A stretch of 64,000 nt of DNA from Puniceibacterium sediminis (GTDB taxonomy: Bacteria; Pseudomonadota; Alphaproteobacteria; Rhodobacterales; Rhodobacteraceae), in the NCBI RefSeq assembly GCF_900188035.1, contig NZ_FZNN01000011.1, positions 99,436 through 163,435 of the forward strand. Direction: 5' to 3'. The notes under the pieces were generated by a model, which was given only the letters and a program-made list of their open reading frames with translations, did no database searches and was not told the origin of the DNA. The translations under genes were made by a program, and so were the position numbers. This document shows, one piece after another, positions 10,944 through 23,226 of the stretch (its first letter is position 1; each line of letters starts with the position of its first letter).

Positions 10944-10992
10944 GCCTCTTTTGTTTTCAGATACATCGGGGGTGTGGGGGCAGTGTCCCCAC
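10944..10992 (-). repeat. intergenic stem-loop element with GTAT tail (copy 1)
   Basis: Read on the minus strand, a GTGGGG/CCCCAC hairpin (arms 10987-10992 and 10974-10979) is followed by CCCCCGATGTATCTGAAAAC and an A/G-rich tail. The same layout recurs at 31885 and 35720. It lies between the MoxR and VWA genes in the opposite orientation to them. Confidence 0.6.
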
Positions 10993-11002
10993 GGGTCCTG
11001 AC

Positions 11003-12262
11003 ATGCCAGAATACCTGCCGCTGGAATTGCCGGAAAACCCGAAGCTCGCCAATAACATCACCCATTTTGCCCGCGCCCTGCGTCGCGCGGGGTTGCCCAT
11101 CGGGACGGGCCGGGTGATCGACGCCATTCGCGCGGTCGAGGCGGCGGGTTTCACCGACCGGCGGGATTTCTACTGGACCCTGCATGCCTGTTTCGTGAAC
11201 CGCCCTGAACACCGTACGGTCTTTAACCAGATCTTCCGGCTTTACTGGCGCGACCCGCGATACCTTGAACATATGATGTCGATGATGCTGCCCGCCATCC
11301 GCGGCGTGCAGGAGGAAAAGCTTGCTCAGGCCGCCGAAAAGCGCGCCGCCGAGGCGCTGCTTGACGGGATGCAACCCGAGGCACCTGAACGCCCCGAGGG
11401 CGATAAGGAAGAGACAAAGATTGAGGTTGATGCCTCAATGACCATGTCAGCCGAGGAAAAGCTGCGCACCCTAGATTTCGAACAGATGTCCACGAAAGAA
11501 ATAGCCGAGGCCAAGCGCATGCTTGCCCGCCTTACCCTGCCGGTGAAACCACTGCCGTCGCGCCGTGGCATGGCGGCGGTGAATGGGGCCAGAACCGACT
11601 GGCGGCGCACGATCCGCGCCGCGATGCGGCAGGGTGGCGAGATGCGCAGCCTGTCACACACCAAACCGCGCCCGCGCTGGCCCAATCTGGTGGTGATCTG
11701 CGATATTTCCGGCTCGATGAGCCAGTATTCCCGCATGGTCCTGCACTTTCTGCATGCCGTCGCAAATGAAAAGGGTGCCGGCTGGACCAAGGTCCATGCC
11801 TTTACCTTTGGCACCCGGCTGACCAACATCACCCGCCACCTTGCCACCAAAGACGTCGATGTCGCGCTCAAATCCGCGGGGGCCGAGGCGCAGGATTGGG
11901 AGGGTGGCACGCGGATCGGTGCGTCGCTGCATACGTTCAACCGGGACTGGTCGCGGCGGGTCATGGGGCAGGGCGCGGTGGTCCTGCTGATCACGGATGG
12001 GTTGGACCGGGATGACAGCGGCGCACTAAGCCGTGAAATGGAGCGGTTGCATCTATCCGCCCGACGTCTGATCTGGCTCAACCCGCTGCTGCGCTGGGAC
12101 GGCTTTGCGCCCAAGGCTGCCGGAATTCGCGCGATGCTGCCACATGTGGATTCCTTTCGCGCCGGCCATTCTGTCCAATCGTTGCAGGATTTGGCCGATG
12201 TCATCTCGCGTCCCGACGACGTGGGTGAAAAGACCCGGCTGATGGCATTGATGGATGGCTGA
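11003..12262 (+). CDS. VWA domain-containing protein (CoxE-like)
   Basis: This 419-residue soluble protein has a C-terminal von Willebrand factor A domain with the metal-ion site DISGSMS at 234-240 and a later LLITDGLDRDD segment. The N-terminal half is helical and charged, with an acidic stretch around 125-145. No signal peptide or membrane segment is seen. It follows the MoxR ATPase gene by 60 bp and probably works with it in a chaperone complex; the client is unknown. The ordered pair without oxidoreductase genes suggests a general maturation role, which is inference. Confidence 0.88.
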   Translation: MPEYLPLELPENPKLANNITHFARALRRAGLPIGTGRVIDAIRAVEAAGFTDRRDFYWTLHACFVNRPEHRTVFNQIFRLYWRDPRYLEHMMSMMLPAIRGVQEEKLAQAAEKRAAEALLDGMQPEAPERPEGDKEETKIEVDASMTMSAEEKLRTLDFEQMSTKEIAEAKRMLARLTLPVKPLPSRRGMAAVNGARTDWRRTIRAAMRQGGEMRSLSHTKPRPRWPNLVVICDISGSMSQYSRMVLHFLHAVANEKGAGWTKVHAFTFGTRLTNITRHLATKDVDVALKSAGAEAQDWEGGTRIGASLHTFNRDWSRRVMGQGAVVLLITDGLDRDDSGALSREMERLHLSARRLIWLNPLLRWDGFAPKAAGIRAMLPHVDSFRAGHSVQSLQDLADVISRPDDVGEKTRLMALMDG

Positions 12263-12400
12263 AGCCTGAGCCGTTCAGGGCGGAAGTGTTTCAATCCTCG
12301 GCGAGGATTCGCCGAATAATTTCAACCTTCCGGGAACCCGAATGGCCCCTGTGCGCGTTCCATGTGCATACCACTGAGGTGGACACTGAAAGGACACGCG

Positions 12401-14260
12401 ATGAAACCCGGATTTCTGAAATCCTCGACAGCCATGGTGCTGGTGGCAAGCCTTGCCGCCGCCCCGATCCCGAGCTTTGCCCAGACCGTAAGCCCCGAGA
12501 CCACGGCGCAGACCGAGGAAGAAGCCCAGGCAGAACTGCTGCGCAAGAAGCTTGAAGAGGCGATTGAAGCTCAGGCCAAGGCCGAGGCCGAAGTCACCAC
12601 AGAGGCGCCTGTCGACGAGTCGCTGGACGCTCCGATCGACGACACGGCTCCCGAAGCCGCAGAGGAAGCACCTGTGGAAGCACCTGTCGCCGAGGCTGAG
12701 GCTGCTCCGGAGGCCGAGCCAGCTGCGCCAGAGGCCGAGCCGCAAGCTGCCGAAGCTGAGCCCGCGCCGCAAGTCGAAGCCGAACCGCAAGCCGTCGAAG
12801 TCGAGCCGACCCCAGAGGCCGAAGCGCCGACCGAGCAGGCCACCGGAGCGAACGAAGCCGCGCCCGAGCCACAGGCGACCGCAGATATTGCCGTCGAACC
12901 CGAAGCCGCGCCCGAACCGGAGGCCACTGCCGAGCCCGAAGCAGCGGCTGAACCCGAGGCCACCGTCGAAACGGACACGCCCACAGAGACCGAAGCCACC
13001 GCTGATGCGCCTGTGGCCGAGACCGGCGACAGCCTGGCCGATAGCCTGAAAAAGCTCGCCGAAGGCACCGACGATTCTGCCACTCCTCCGGCAGAGGTCG
13101 AGACGACAGCCACGACCGAAGATGCAGCACCAATGGATTCTGCGACACAGGCCGAAGTTCAGGCCGAAGCCGATGCAGAGGCGCCCGCCTCATTGGCCGC
13201 GACCAGCGGTGAAGCCGATGCCGAGGCCGAAGTGATAGAGGAAACCGTCACCGAAGACACCGCGCGCAGTTCGGATGAAGAATTCGACACCAACCTCAAG
13301 GGTGAAGTGCTCCCGGAGGCCAAGGCAGCAGCGAAGGCCAAGGCCAAGAAGAAAGACGATGACGACAAGGGTCTGAGCAACTTTGAAAAAGCCGCCCTGT
13401 TGGGGATCGGTGCCGTCGCCATTGGCAGCCTGTTGCGCAAGAACGAAACCGTGGCCGCCAATACCGGTGACCGGGTGATTGCCGAACGTGACGGCCAGTA
13501 CCGGGTGATCAAGAACGACGACGCCCTGCTGCGCCAGCCCGGATCCGACATTAAGACCTACAACTATTCGGACGGCTCGACCCGCACCATCGTCACCCGC
13601 GAAGACGGGAGCGAGGTCGAAACAATCCGCGCCGCCGATGGCCGCGTCCTGCGCCGCGCGCGCAATCTGCCGGATGGAACCTCGGTTCTGCTGTTTGACG
13701 ATACGCAAAGCTCGCAAGCGGTCGAGGTCAGCAAGCTGCCAAAGGCCAGCACACGCCGGACGGTCAATTTCCGCGACATCAATGCCGACGATCTTGAAGC
13801 GACTTTGACGGCCGCGCAGGCCGCGAATGTGAACCGGACTTTCTCGCTCAGCCAGATCCGCAACATCAACGCGGTGCGTCAGCTGGTGCCTGAAATCAAC
13901 GTGGACTCGGTGAACTTCGGCACGAACTCGTCGGTGATCCTGCCGGAAGAGGCCAAGGATCTGGCCGCCCTGGGCAACGCGATGCGCAAGATGATCGAAC
14001 GCAACCCGTTCGAGGTGTTCCTGGTCGAAGGCCACACCGACGCGGTGGGCGCAGGTAGCTACAACCTTGCCCTGTCGGACCGTCGGGCTGAATCGGTGGC
14101 ACTTGCCCTGACGGAATACTTTGCCGTCCCGCCGGAAAACCTTGTGGTTCAGGGGTACGGCGAAACTGACCTGATCGTGCGCACACCGAATGCTGAGCGG
14201 GCCAACCGCCGCGCTGCTGTGCGCCGGATCACACCGCTGCTGGATGGTGGCCGGAACTGA
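12401..14260 (+). CDS. OmpA family protein with long acidic Ala/Pro/Glu region
   Basis: The 619-residue protein has a signal peptide (about 1-27, ending SFA), then some 280 residues very rich in Ala, Glu, Pro and Thr, a basic/acidic patch KAKAKKKDDDDKG, a short hydrophobic helix (FEKAALLGIGAVAIGSLL) and a C-terminal OmpA peptidoglycan-binding domain with GHTDAVGAGSYNLALSDRRA and a closing ANRRAAVRR. It is likely a periplasmic cell-wall-associated protein, perhaps anchored by the central helix. The start has AAAGGA upstream. The low-complexity segment also leaves the antisense frames open, which should not be read as genes. A strong terminator follows. Confidence 0.9.
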   Translation: MKPGFLKSSTAMVLVASLAAAPIPSFAQTVSPETTAQTEEEAQAELLRKKLEEAIEAQAKAEAEVTTEAPVDESLDAPIDDTAPEAAEEAPVEAPVAEAEAAPEAEPAAPEAEPQAAEAEPAPQVEAEPQAVEVEPTPEAEAPTEQATGANEAAPEPQATADIAVEPEAAPEPEATAEPEAAAEPEATVETDTPTETEATADAPVAETGDSLADSLKKLAEGTDDSATPPAEVETTATTEDAAPMDSATQAEVQAEADAEAPASLAATSGEADAEAEVIEETVTEDTARSSDEEFDTNLKGEVLPEAKAAAKAKAKKKDDDDKGLSNFEKAALLGIGAVAIGSLLRKNETVAANTGDRVIAERDGQYRVIKNDDALLRQPGSDIKTYNYSDGSTRTIVTREDGSEVETIRAADGRVLRRARNLPDGTSVLLFDDTQSSQAVEVSKLPKASTRRTVNFRDINADDLEATLTAAQAANVNRTFSLSQIRNINAVRQLVPEINVDSVNFGTNSSVILPEEAKDLAALGNAMRKMIERNPFEVFLVEGHTDAVGAGSYNLALSDRRAESVALALTEYFAVPPENLVVQGYGETDLIVRTPNAERANRRAAVRRITPLLDGGRN

Positions 14261-14287
14261 TCCGAACCCGCATCGGGATTGAAAATT

Positions 14288-14319
14288 GGCCCTGCGCAGC
14301 GATGCGCGGGGCCTTTTTT
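14288..14319 (+). terminator. intrinsic terminator after the OmpA-family gene
   Basis: A GC-rich hairpin (GGCCCTGCGCA pairing with TGCGCGGGGCC, with one mismatch) is followed directly by six T residues, 27 nt after the stop codon. Confidence 0.9.
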
Positions 14320-14413
14320 GGCGCGCTGTTGACGGACTGGAACGTTCCGTTTGTAGAGGCCCGCGCCTAAGAACGGGCTTTTCCTGCGCCCGCAGGGATG
14401 GCACACATCAGGC

Positions 14414-15832
14414 ATGTCAAAGAAAACCTTGAACGCCGCAAATCTTACCTCTCTCGGGGCGGAGCGCCTTGCCGAGCTGTTGATCGACGTCAGTCAGGGC
14501 AGTGCTGAAATCAAGCGGCGGTTGCGGCTCGAACTCAGCCATAACCTTGGCCCGCAGGAATTGGCGCGCGATGTGCGCAAGCGGCTGGTATCCTTGCGCA
14601 AATCGACAAGCCATGTGAGCTGGCGCAAGCGCGCGGCGCTGGTACGTGACCTGGCGACGCAGGCGGAAATGATCACCGACCGGATCGCCCCAGAGGATGC
14701 CTCGCTGGGATTTGACCTGCTGTGGGATTTCATCGCGCTTGCCCCTTCGGTTTATGAGCGGGTCGATGACAGCCGTGGCGAGGTGGGCGATGTGTTCCGC
14801 GCCGCACGCGCCCGGTTCGAAGATATCGCGCCGCGCGCGTCACTGGAACCTGAACCCCTGGCCCGCCGGGTATGGGACGCCGTGCGCGACAATGGTTATG
14901 GCGAATTCGACGGGATCATCACGCTGCTGGCGCCGTCCCTTGGTGAGACGGGGCTGGCGCAGCTTGGCCAGTTGGTCGATGCCTATGAGGCAGAGCCGCT
15001 GGAAGAAGACGCAGACACCCACGCAGCGCTGCAATTTCTGCGCGATCTGCGCAGTGGGCGCGGCAGCTACCTTGCCGACAACAAGGCACGGCTGATCCGC
15101 AGCACCCGGCAAGAGATTGCCGAGGCACAGGGCGACACCGACGCTTATATCGCTCAGTATTCCGATCAGGACCTGACCCATCCGCGCATCGCCGCCGATG
15201 CAGCACTCCGCCTGCTGGCCGATGGGCGCGCGCAGGACGCGCTCGATCTGCTCGGGCCGCCGGATGGCCAGGAGGATGCCCGTTGGGATCAGGCCTATAT
15301 CGCCAGTCTTCTGGCGCTGGGGCAGGTGGAAGGGGCGCAGGCGCACCGCTGGAATCGGTTTTGCGCCACGCTGGATCCGGAGTTTCTGCGCGCCTACCTG
15401 AAGGTCCTGCCGGATTTCGACGATATTGAGGCCGAGGACCGCGCCAAGGCGTTTGTGCTGCAATACCCGGACGCAAATGCGGCGCTATTGTTCCTGCTCG
15501 AGTGGCCAGACCTCAGCCTTGCCGCGCGGCTGATCGAAACCCGCAACGCCGAGCTGAACGGAGATTATTACGAGATCCTGACCCCGGCCGCTGAGGCACT
15601 GCGCGACCGGTATCCGCTGGCGGCGGTGCTGTGCTGGCGCGCTATGATCGACTTTGCGTTGGAAAAGGGCCGGGCGAGCCGATACGGCCACGCCGGTGAT
15701 CACCTGATGGATTGCGCCGCGCTGGACGGTGAAATCTCTGACTATGGAACGTTCCAAAGTCACCTGCGCTATGTCGAAACTCTGCGCGCCCGCCACGACC
15801 GCAAGACATCGTTCTGGGCGCGGGTCGGGTAG
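14414..15832 (+). CDS. uncharacterised protein, DUF6880-like
   Basis: This 472-residue protein is soluble, without signal peptide or membrane helix, and looks all-helical with TPR-like stretches (for example LLEWPDLSLAARLIETR). From memory it resembles the DUF6880 family, which I could not check. The N terminus contains an IKRRLRLELSH basic segment. It stands alone, between the OmpA-gene terminator and the convergent putA. A copy of the palindrome GGAACGTTCC lies 75 bp upstream and another inside its 3' end. Function unknown. Confidence 0.8.
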   Translation: MSKKTLNAANLTSLGAERLAELLIDVSQGSAEIKRRLRLELSHNLGPQELARDVRKRLVSLRKSTSHVSWRKRAALVRDLATQAEMITDRIAPEDASLGFDLLWDFIALAPSVYERVDDSRGEVGDVFRAARARFEDIAPRASLEPEPLARRVWDAVRDNGYGEFDGIITLLAPSLGETGLAQLGQLVDAYEAEPLEEDADTHAALQFLRDLRSGRGSYLADNKARLIRSTRQEIAEAQGDTDAYIAQYSDQDLTHPRIAADAALRLLADGRAQDALDLLGPPDGQEDARWDQAYIASLLALGQVEGAQAHRWNRFCATLDPEFLRAYLKVLPDFDDIEAEDRAKAFVLQYPDANAALLFLLEWPDLSLAARLIETRNAELNGDYYEILTPAAEALRDRYPLAAVLCWRAMIDFALEKGRASRYGHAGDHLMDCAALDGEISDYGTFQSHLRYVETLRARHDRKTSFWARVG

Positions 15833-15880
15833 GCAGGGCGTTCTGCCCGGAACAATTCTGCATCGTTCCAGGCAGCCGTA

Positions 15881-18800
15881 TCAGGACGAGGTCGCCAGAA
15901 GGCTCGCGTTGCCGCCCGCTGCCGTGGTGTCGACGCAAAGGTGGCGTTCGATCACATAGCGTTCGGGGGCAATCACCTCGGTCACCAGCGGCAGGATCGG
16001 CCCGTCGCGCCGTGACAGGGCGATGCGCAGCGACCGCGTCCAGTCCGACGCCCCCGCCGCCGCAATCACCGCAACCCCCTGCAAGGTTTCCAGTGTTTCG
16101 GCATCGACCGTGCCATCCAGTGACACCACAGGGGCACCGGCGGCGGACAGGGCAACGGCCATCGACGACAGCGCCCCCGGCACCACGATCAGCGCGCCAC
16201 AGCCCGCCCCGGTTGCCTGAATGGCCTGGGCAACGGCGATTTCCACGGTCGGCCCAAGGCACAGCACCATGCCCCTGGGGAACATGCGCAGGCGGTTGCT
16301 TTCGCCCGTCGGGCCGGGCAGCGTCTGGGGTGACATATCGAAGGCGGCTGTTTCCGCCAGTGCGCGGCGCACGACCCCGCTGCGCCCGCTAAGCGCTGCA
16401 CGCAGGACCGAAACCTTGTCCGCCCGCGCCGCCCAGTTGCGCGCGTCGATCTGAGCGAAGGCCAGTTCGATCGCCTGCCGACCCGGGGTGTCGCCAACCG
16501 GGGCGGGCGGGTTGTCCACCTTGCCGGTGCGGCGGAACCGGGGGAGGTACAGCGGGCCACCCGCCTTGGGCCCCGTACCAGAAAGCCCCTCTCCGCCAAA
16601 GGGTTGGCTGCCGACGATAGCACCGATCTGGTTTCGGTTCACATAGGTGTTGCCGACGTGGATGCGGTCCACAATTTGCTGCACGCGGTCGTCGATCCGG
16701 GTGTGCAGGCCAAAGGTCAGCCCGTATTCCCGCGCATTGATCGCATCGACCACCTTGTCGATATCGCGCGCACGGAAGCTCGCCACATGCAGCACGGGGC
16801 CAAAAATCTCGCGCTCCATATCCGCGATGCCGTTCACCTTGACCACCGCCGGGGTGACATAGCTGCCACCCGTGGGAGCGGGCAGGGACTTCATCAGCGT
16901 GCCCGCTTTTTCGTGTGCTGCGACATAATCCATGATGCCCTGCTGCGCTTCGGCGTCGATCACCGGGGACACGTCAACATCCGTGCGCCACGGGTCGCCA
17001 ATCACCAGCGACTCCATCGCGCCATAGAGCATCTCAAGCAGTCGGTCGCGCGCCTCGTCCTGGACATAAAGCATGCGCAGCGCGGAACAGCGCTGACCGG
17101 CGGACTGGAACGACGAAATCAGGATATCGCGCACCGCCTGTTCGGTCAGCGCGGTGGAATCGACGATCATCGCGTTCAGACCGCCGGTTTCAGCGATCAG
17201 CGTGGCATCGGGGTCGGCATTTGCCGCCACAGCCTTGTGGATGATCTGCGCCACCTCGGTTGAGCCGGTGAAACAGACGCCGGCAACGCGCGGATCGCTG
17301 GTCAGCGGGCCGCCCACAGTGGGGCCGTCGCCGGGCAGAAGTTGCAGCGCCGCCTCTGGCAGGCCTGCCTCGCGCATCAGCTGAACCGCACGGGCGGCGA
17401 TGATCGGCGTCTGTTCAGCAGGCTTGGCCAGCACCGTGTTGCCCACGGCCAGCGCCGCCGCCACCTGCCCGGTAAAGATCGCCAGCGGGAAATTCCAGGG
17501 GCTGATGCAGACAAATACGCCGCGCGGTTTGCCGGGGTCTTCATCCTCAAGCCGCTCAGCCTCGTTCGCATAATAGCGCAGGAAATCCACCGCTTCGCGC
17601 ACTTCGGAAATGCCGTCTGGAACGGTCTTACCGGCCTCGCGCGTGGTGATTGCAGTCAGTTCGGCGGTGTTCGCCTCATATAGGTCTGCGACTTTGCGCA
17701 GGATGTTCGCACGATCTGACACCGGCACGGCGGACCATTCCTCGAACCCGGCCTGTGCGGCGTCCAGTGCAATGGCGACCTCTGCCGGGGTGGCGTCATG
17801 CACGGTGCCAATGACGCGCGTGCTCTCGGCCGGGGACATGACCTGACGCGCCGGACCCTGTGGTGCCGGGTTGCCGACAATCATCGGCCCGCCGGTCCAG
17901 GTGGTGTCAGCGAAGGCTTCGCGTGCGGCCAGAAGCGGCAGGATCGAGGCGGGTTCGTTGATCCGGAATCCCTTGGAATTGGAACGTTCCGGCATGAACA
18001 GATCGCCCGGCAGTGATATCGTCGGATTGGCGACAACTCCGTTCAGGGCCTGCACTTCGGTCACCGGGTCGGTGGAAATGGTGCTGGAGGGGATCGAGGT
18101 GTCGACGATCTGGTTCACAAAGGACGAATTCGCGCCGTTTTCCAGCAGGCGACGCACCAGATAGGCCAGCAGATCGCGGTGCGCGCCAACCGGGGCATAG
18201 ATCCGGCAACGGGTGCCCTCGGAGTCCTTGACGATGCCGTGCAGGGATTCACCCATGCCATGCAGGCGCTGGAATTCGAAACTGCCCTTGTCATTGCCCG
18301 CCATGGCGATCACGGCGGCGCAGGTGTGGGCATTATGGGTGGCGAACTGCGGATAAATCCGGTCGCGCCGATCCATCAGCATCTGCGCACAGGCCATATA
18401 GGACGTGTCGGTGTTGACCTTGCGGGTGAACACAGGAAAGCGTTCGACCCCCATTTCCTGCGCCAGCTTGATTTCCGTGTCCCAATAGGCACCCTTGACC
18501 AGACGGACCATGATCCGGCGGTCATAGCGCTGCGCCATGTCATAGAGCGTCTCAATCACGGGGGCGGCGCGACGGCCATAGGCCTGCACCACAACGCCGA
18601 AACCGTCCCAGCCCGCCAGTGCGGGATCCGACAGCATCGCCTCGATCACATCCAGCGACAGGTCCAGCCGGTCCTGTTCTTCGGCGTCGATGTTGAACCC
18701 GATCTTGGCGCGGGCGGCCTGACGGGCCAGATCCAGCGCACGGGGCAGCAGTTCGGCCATCACCGTCGCCTTGTGGGTGTATTCATAGCGCGGGTGCAGC

Positions 18801-19549
18801 GCCGAGAGTTTTACCGATATCCCGGGGGAAGAGCGCACATCGCCCTTGGACTGCTTGGCAATTGCCGTGATCGCCGATGAATAGGCGGCGTGATAGCGCA
18901 CCGCATCGGCGTCGGTACGTGCCGCTTCGCCCAACATGTCGTAGGAATAGGTATAGCCCTTCTTCTCCAGCTCGCGGGCGTTCTTCATGCCTTCGTCAAT
19001 GGTCTGACCCAGCACGAACTGCTTGCCCAGGATCTTCATCGACTGACCCACGGCGGTGCGCACCACCGGCTCGCCAATGCGTTTCACCAGACCGCGCAGC
19101 ACGCGGGCAGGGGCGCGGGGGTCATCGTCCAGCACGCGACCGGTCAGCATCAGCGCCCAGGTCGAAGCATTGACCAGCGACGATGACGAATGGCCCAGAT
19201 GCGCACCCCAGTTGGACGGTGCGATCTTGTCCTCGATCAGGTCGTCGATGGTTTCGGCATCCGGCACCCGCAGCAGCGCCTCGGCCAGACACATGAGGCC
19301 AACGCCTTCTTCGGTCGAAAGGCCGTATTCGGCCAGAAACGCCTCCATCATCGACGGAGAAGTCTCTTTGCGCACCCGGTCCACATATTGCGCGCCTGCC
19401 GCTGCGATCTTGGCACGGTCCTGCTCTGACAGTTTGATCCGGGCGATCAACTCCGCGATCATCGTCGCCTCGTCCGCCGTGTAATTCGCACGCACTTGCT
19501 GGCGGAACGGGTTGTCGGTGGCGAAGTCGCCAGTTGCAGCAGCGGTCAT
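15881..19549 (-). CDS. putA: bifunctional proline dehydrogenase / glutamate semialdehyde dehydrogenase
   Basis: PutA oxidises proline to glutamate in two steps. The 1222-residue protein has an FAD-binding proline dehydrogenase barrel (with [25 protein letters not shown] and [11 protein letters not shown]), then an aldehyde dehydrogenase domain with [19 protein letters not shown], the FTGSTEV NAD site, the glutamate in AETGG and the nucleophile cysteine in [12 protein letters not shown], and a C-terminal extra domain as in longer type B PutA proteins. The ribbon-helix-helix DNA-binding domain of the E. coli enzyme is absent, so it should not repress its own gene. GGGAG precedes the ATG at 19549. 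Confidence 0.96.
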   Translation of the reverse strand: MTAAATGDFATDNPFRQQVRANYTADEATMIAELIARIKLSEQDRAKIAAAGAQYVDRVRKETSPSMMEAFLAEYGLSTEEGVGLMCLAEALLRVPDAETIDDLIEDKIAPSNWGAHLGHSSSSLVNASTWALMLTGRVLDDDPRAPARVLRGLVKRIGEPVVRTAVGQSMKILGKQFVLGQTIDEGMKNARELEKKGYTYSYDMLGEAARTDADAVRYHAAYSSAITAIAKQSKGDVRSSPGISVKLSALHPRYEYTHKATVMAELLPRALDLARQAARAKIGFNIDAEEQDRLDLSLDVIEAMLSDPALAGWDGFGVVVQAYGRRAAPVIETLYDMAQRYDRRIMVRLVKGAYWDTEIKLAQEMGVERFPVFTRKVNTDTSYMACAQMLMDRRDRIYPQFATHNAHTCAAVIAMAGNDKGSFEFQRLHGMGESLHGIVKDSEGTRCRIYAPVGAHRDLLAYLVRRLLENGANSSFVNQIVDTSIPSSTISTDPVTEVQALNGVVANPTISLPGDLFMPERSNSKGFRINEPASILPLLAAREAFADTTWTGGPMIVGNPAPQGPARQVMSPAESTRVIGTVHDATPAEVAIALDAAQAGFEEWSAVPVSDRANILRKVADLYEANTAELTAITTREAGKTVPDGISEVREAVDFLRYYANEAERLEDEDPGKPRGVFVCISPWNFPLAIFTGQVAAALAVGNTVLAKPAEQTPIIAARAVQLMREAGLPEAALQLLPGDGPTVGGPLTSDPRVAGVCFTGSTEVAQIIHKAVAANADPDATLIAETGGLNAMIVDSTALTEQAVRDILISSFQSAGQRCSALRMLYVQDEARDRLLEMLYGAMESLVIGDPWRTDVDVSPVIDAEAQQGIMDYVAAHEKAGTLMKSLPAPTGGSYVTPAVVKVNGIADMEREIFGPVLHVASFRARDIDKVVDAINAREYGLTFGLHTRIDDRVQQIVDRIHVGNTYVNRNQIGAIVGSQPFGGEGLSGTGPKAGGPLYLPRFRRTGKVDNPPAPVGDTPGRQAIELAFAQIDARNWAARADKVSVLRAALSGRSGVVRRALAETAAFDMSPQTLPGPTGESNRLRMFPRGMVLCLGPTVEIAVAQAIQATGAGCGALIVVPGALSSMAVALSAAGAPVVSLDGTVDAETLETLQGVAVIAAAGASDWTRSLRIALSRRDGPILPLVTEVIAPERYVIERHLCVDTTAAGGNASLLATSS

Positions 19550-19727
19550 GAAGGCTCTCCCGGGTCTGATGTGAACAGGTCCGGACCAGACTGAGGGTCC
19601 GTTTCAAGGAACGGTAAACAGATGCTCTACAGTTGCAAGCCTCGCCGCGTAGTGGGCCTAAAATGCAGGAATATCGGAATGGTGTTGGGGAGATTGCAGT
19701 GAGTTTGCACTGTCAAAGCCCCATGTT

Positions 19728-20660
19728 TCAGGTCGTGGCTGACGCGTCCGACGACGCTGAAATCGTGGAATCATCCCGCAGGCTGTTGGCAAGACCTGCG
19801 GCAAGTTCAAACAGCTGATCCGCCAGAGGCGTGGATTTGCGCCAGATCATGCCGACCGTGCGGCTGGGCTGCGGGTCGGCAAAGCGGCCGATCACCACCG
19901 GCGCCGACCGGGTTTCCACCGCGACCGCCATTTCCGGCAAAAGCGTCACGCCGATCCCCGCGCCGACCATCTGCACAAGCGTGGACAGGGACGAGGCATC
20001 AAGCCCGTACTTGGCCCGCCCCCCGGCACGGTCGCAGAAGGACAGCGCCTGATCGCGGAAACAATGGCCTTCTTCCAGCAGCAGCAGGCGCATTTCGCGC
20101 AAGCGATCCCGGTCGGGCATCGGGCGGTCGGCCTCATCCCTGTGGCGCACCAGAACAAAGCTTTCGGTGAACAGTTCGACCTCTGTCAGCGTCGGCTCTG
20201 ACACCGGCAGCGCCACGATGGCGGCATCCAGCGCCCCTTCTTCCAGCTCCTGGATCAGGCGCGGGGTGGTCGTTTCACGGATGTGGATGTCAAGCTCGGG
20301 CCAGGTCCGGGTCAGGCTGCGGATCACCGTTGGCACCAGATAGGGCGCAATCGTCGGGATGACCCCGACCCGTAGCCGCCCCGAAAGCCCGCCCTGCGAC
20401 AGCCGGGCCAGATCGCCCAGTTCGTCGACCTTGCGCAGGATCTCGCGGGCGCGCACCGCAAATTCGGTGCCAAACGGCGTCAGGCGTACCTGCCGTGGAC
20501 CGCGTTCAAAAAGCGCCACACCCAGAGATGTTTCAAGCTCGCGGATCTGCACCGAAAGCGCCGGCTGTGAAATGGCTGATGCTTCTGCGGCATGGCCAAA
20601 GTGAAGGTGACGGGCCAAAGCCTCGAAATATCGGAGTTGTTTCAGGGTGAGTGTGTTCAT
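19728..20660 (-). CDS. oxyR: hydrogen peroxide-sensing LysR-type regulator OxyR
   Basis: This 310-residue LysR-family regulator has the N-terminal winged helix-turn-helix (1-60) and a substrate-type C-terminal domain. Two cysteines spaced exactly as in E. coli OxyR (C200 and C209, in EEGHCFRDQALSFC) identify it as the peroxide sensor that forms an intramolecular disulfide. It is divergent from katG, with 151 bp between start codons, which is a classic arrangement and strongly implies that it activates katG. Between it and putA there are about 180 bp, so putA probably has its own promoter. Confidence 0.95.
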   Translation of the reverse strand: MNTLTLKQLRYFEALARHLHFGHAAEASAISQPALSVQIRELETSLGVALFERGPRQVRLTPFGTEFAVRAREILRKVDELGDLARLSQGGLSGRLRVGVIPTIAPYLVPTVIRSLTRTWPELDIHIRETTTPRLIQELEEGALDAAIVALPVSEPTLTEVELFTESFVLVRHRDEADRPMPDRDRLREMRLLLLEEGHCFRDQALSFCDRAGGRAKYGLDASSLSTLVQMVGAGIGVTLLPEMAVAVETRSAPVVIGRFADPQPSRTVGMIWRKSTPLADQLFELAAGLANSLRDDSTISASSDASATT

Positions 20661-20662
20661 AA

Positions 20663-23040
<2,378 letters not shown>

Positions 23041-23090
23041 GATGGTCACTCCGGGTGCGGCGGTTGATCTCGCATCTGGATCGTTCCAAC

Positions 23091-23119
23091 AAAAGCGGCC
23101 GCTCACGCGGCCGCTTTTT
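23091..23119 (+). terminator. intrinsic terminator of katG
   Basis: AAAGCGGCCGC and GCGGCCGCTTT form a perfect stem with a TCAC loop and a run of five T residues. Confidence 0.92.
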
Positions 23120-23154
23120 CTTTGGTCCCATCGCACCTGCGAAAAGCCCGCCAC

Positions 23155-23190
23155 AAACAAAAACGCCCCGGAGCAGTGCCCGGGGCGTTT
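23155..23190 (-). terminator. intrinsic terminator of tkt
   Basis: On the minus strand AAACGCCCCGG pairs perfectly with CCGGGGCGTTT (arms 23161-23171 and 23180-23190) and the right arm leads into TTTTTG, 36 nt after the tkt stop codon. Confidence 0.92.
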
Positions 23191-23226
23191 GTCATTCCTG
23201 CCGCTGGGCGAACAGGTATAGCGTCT

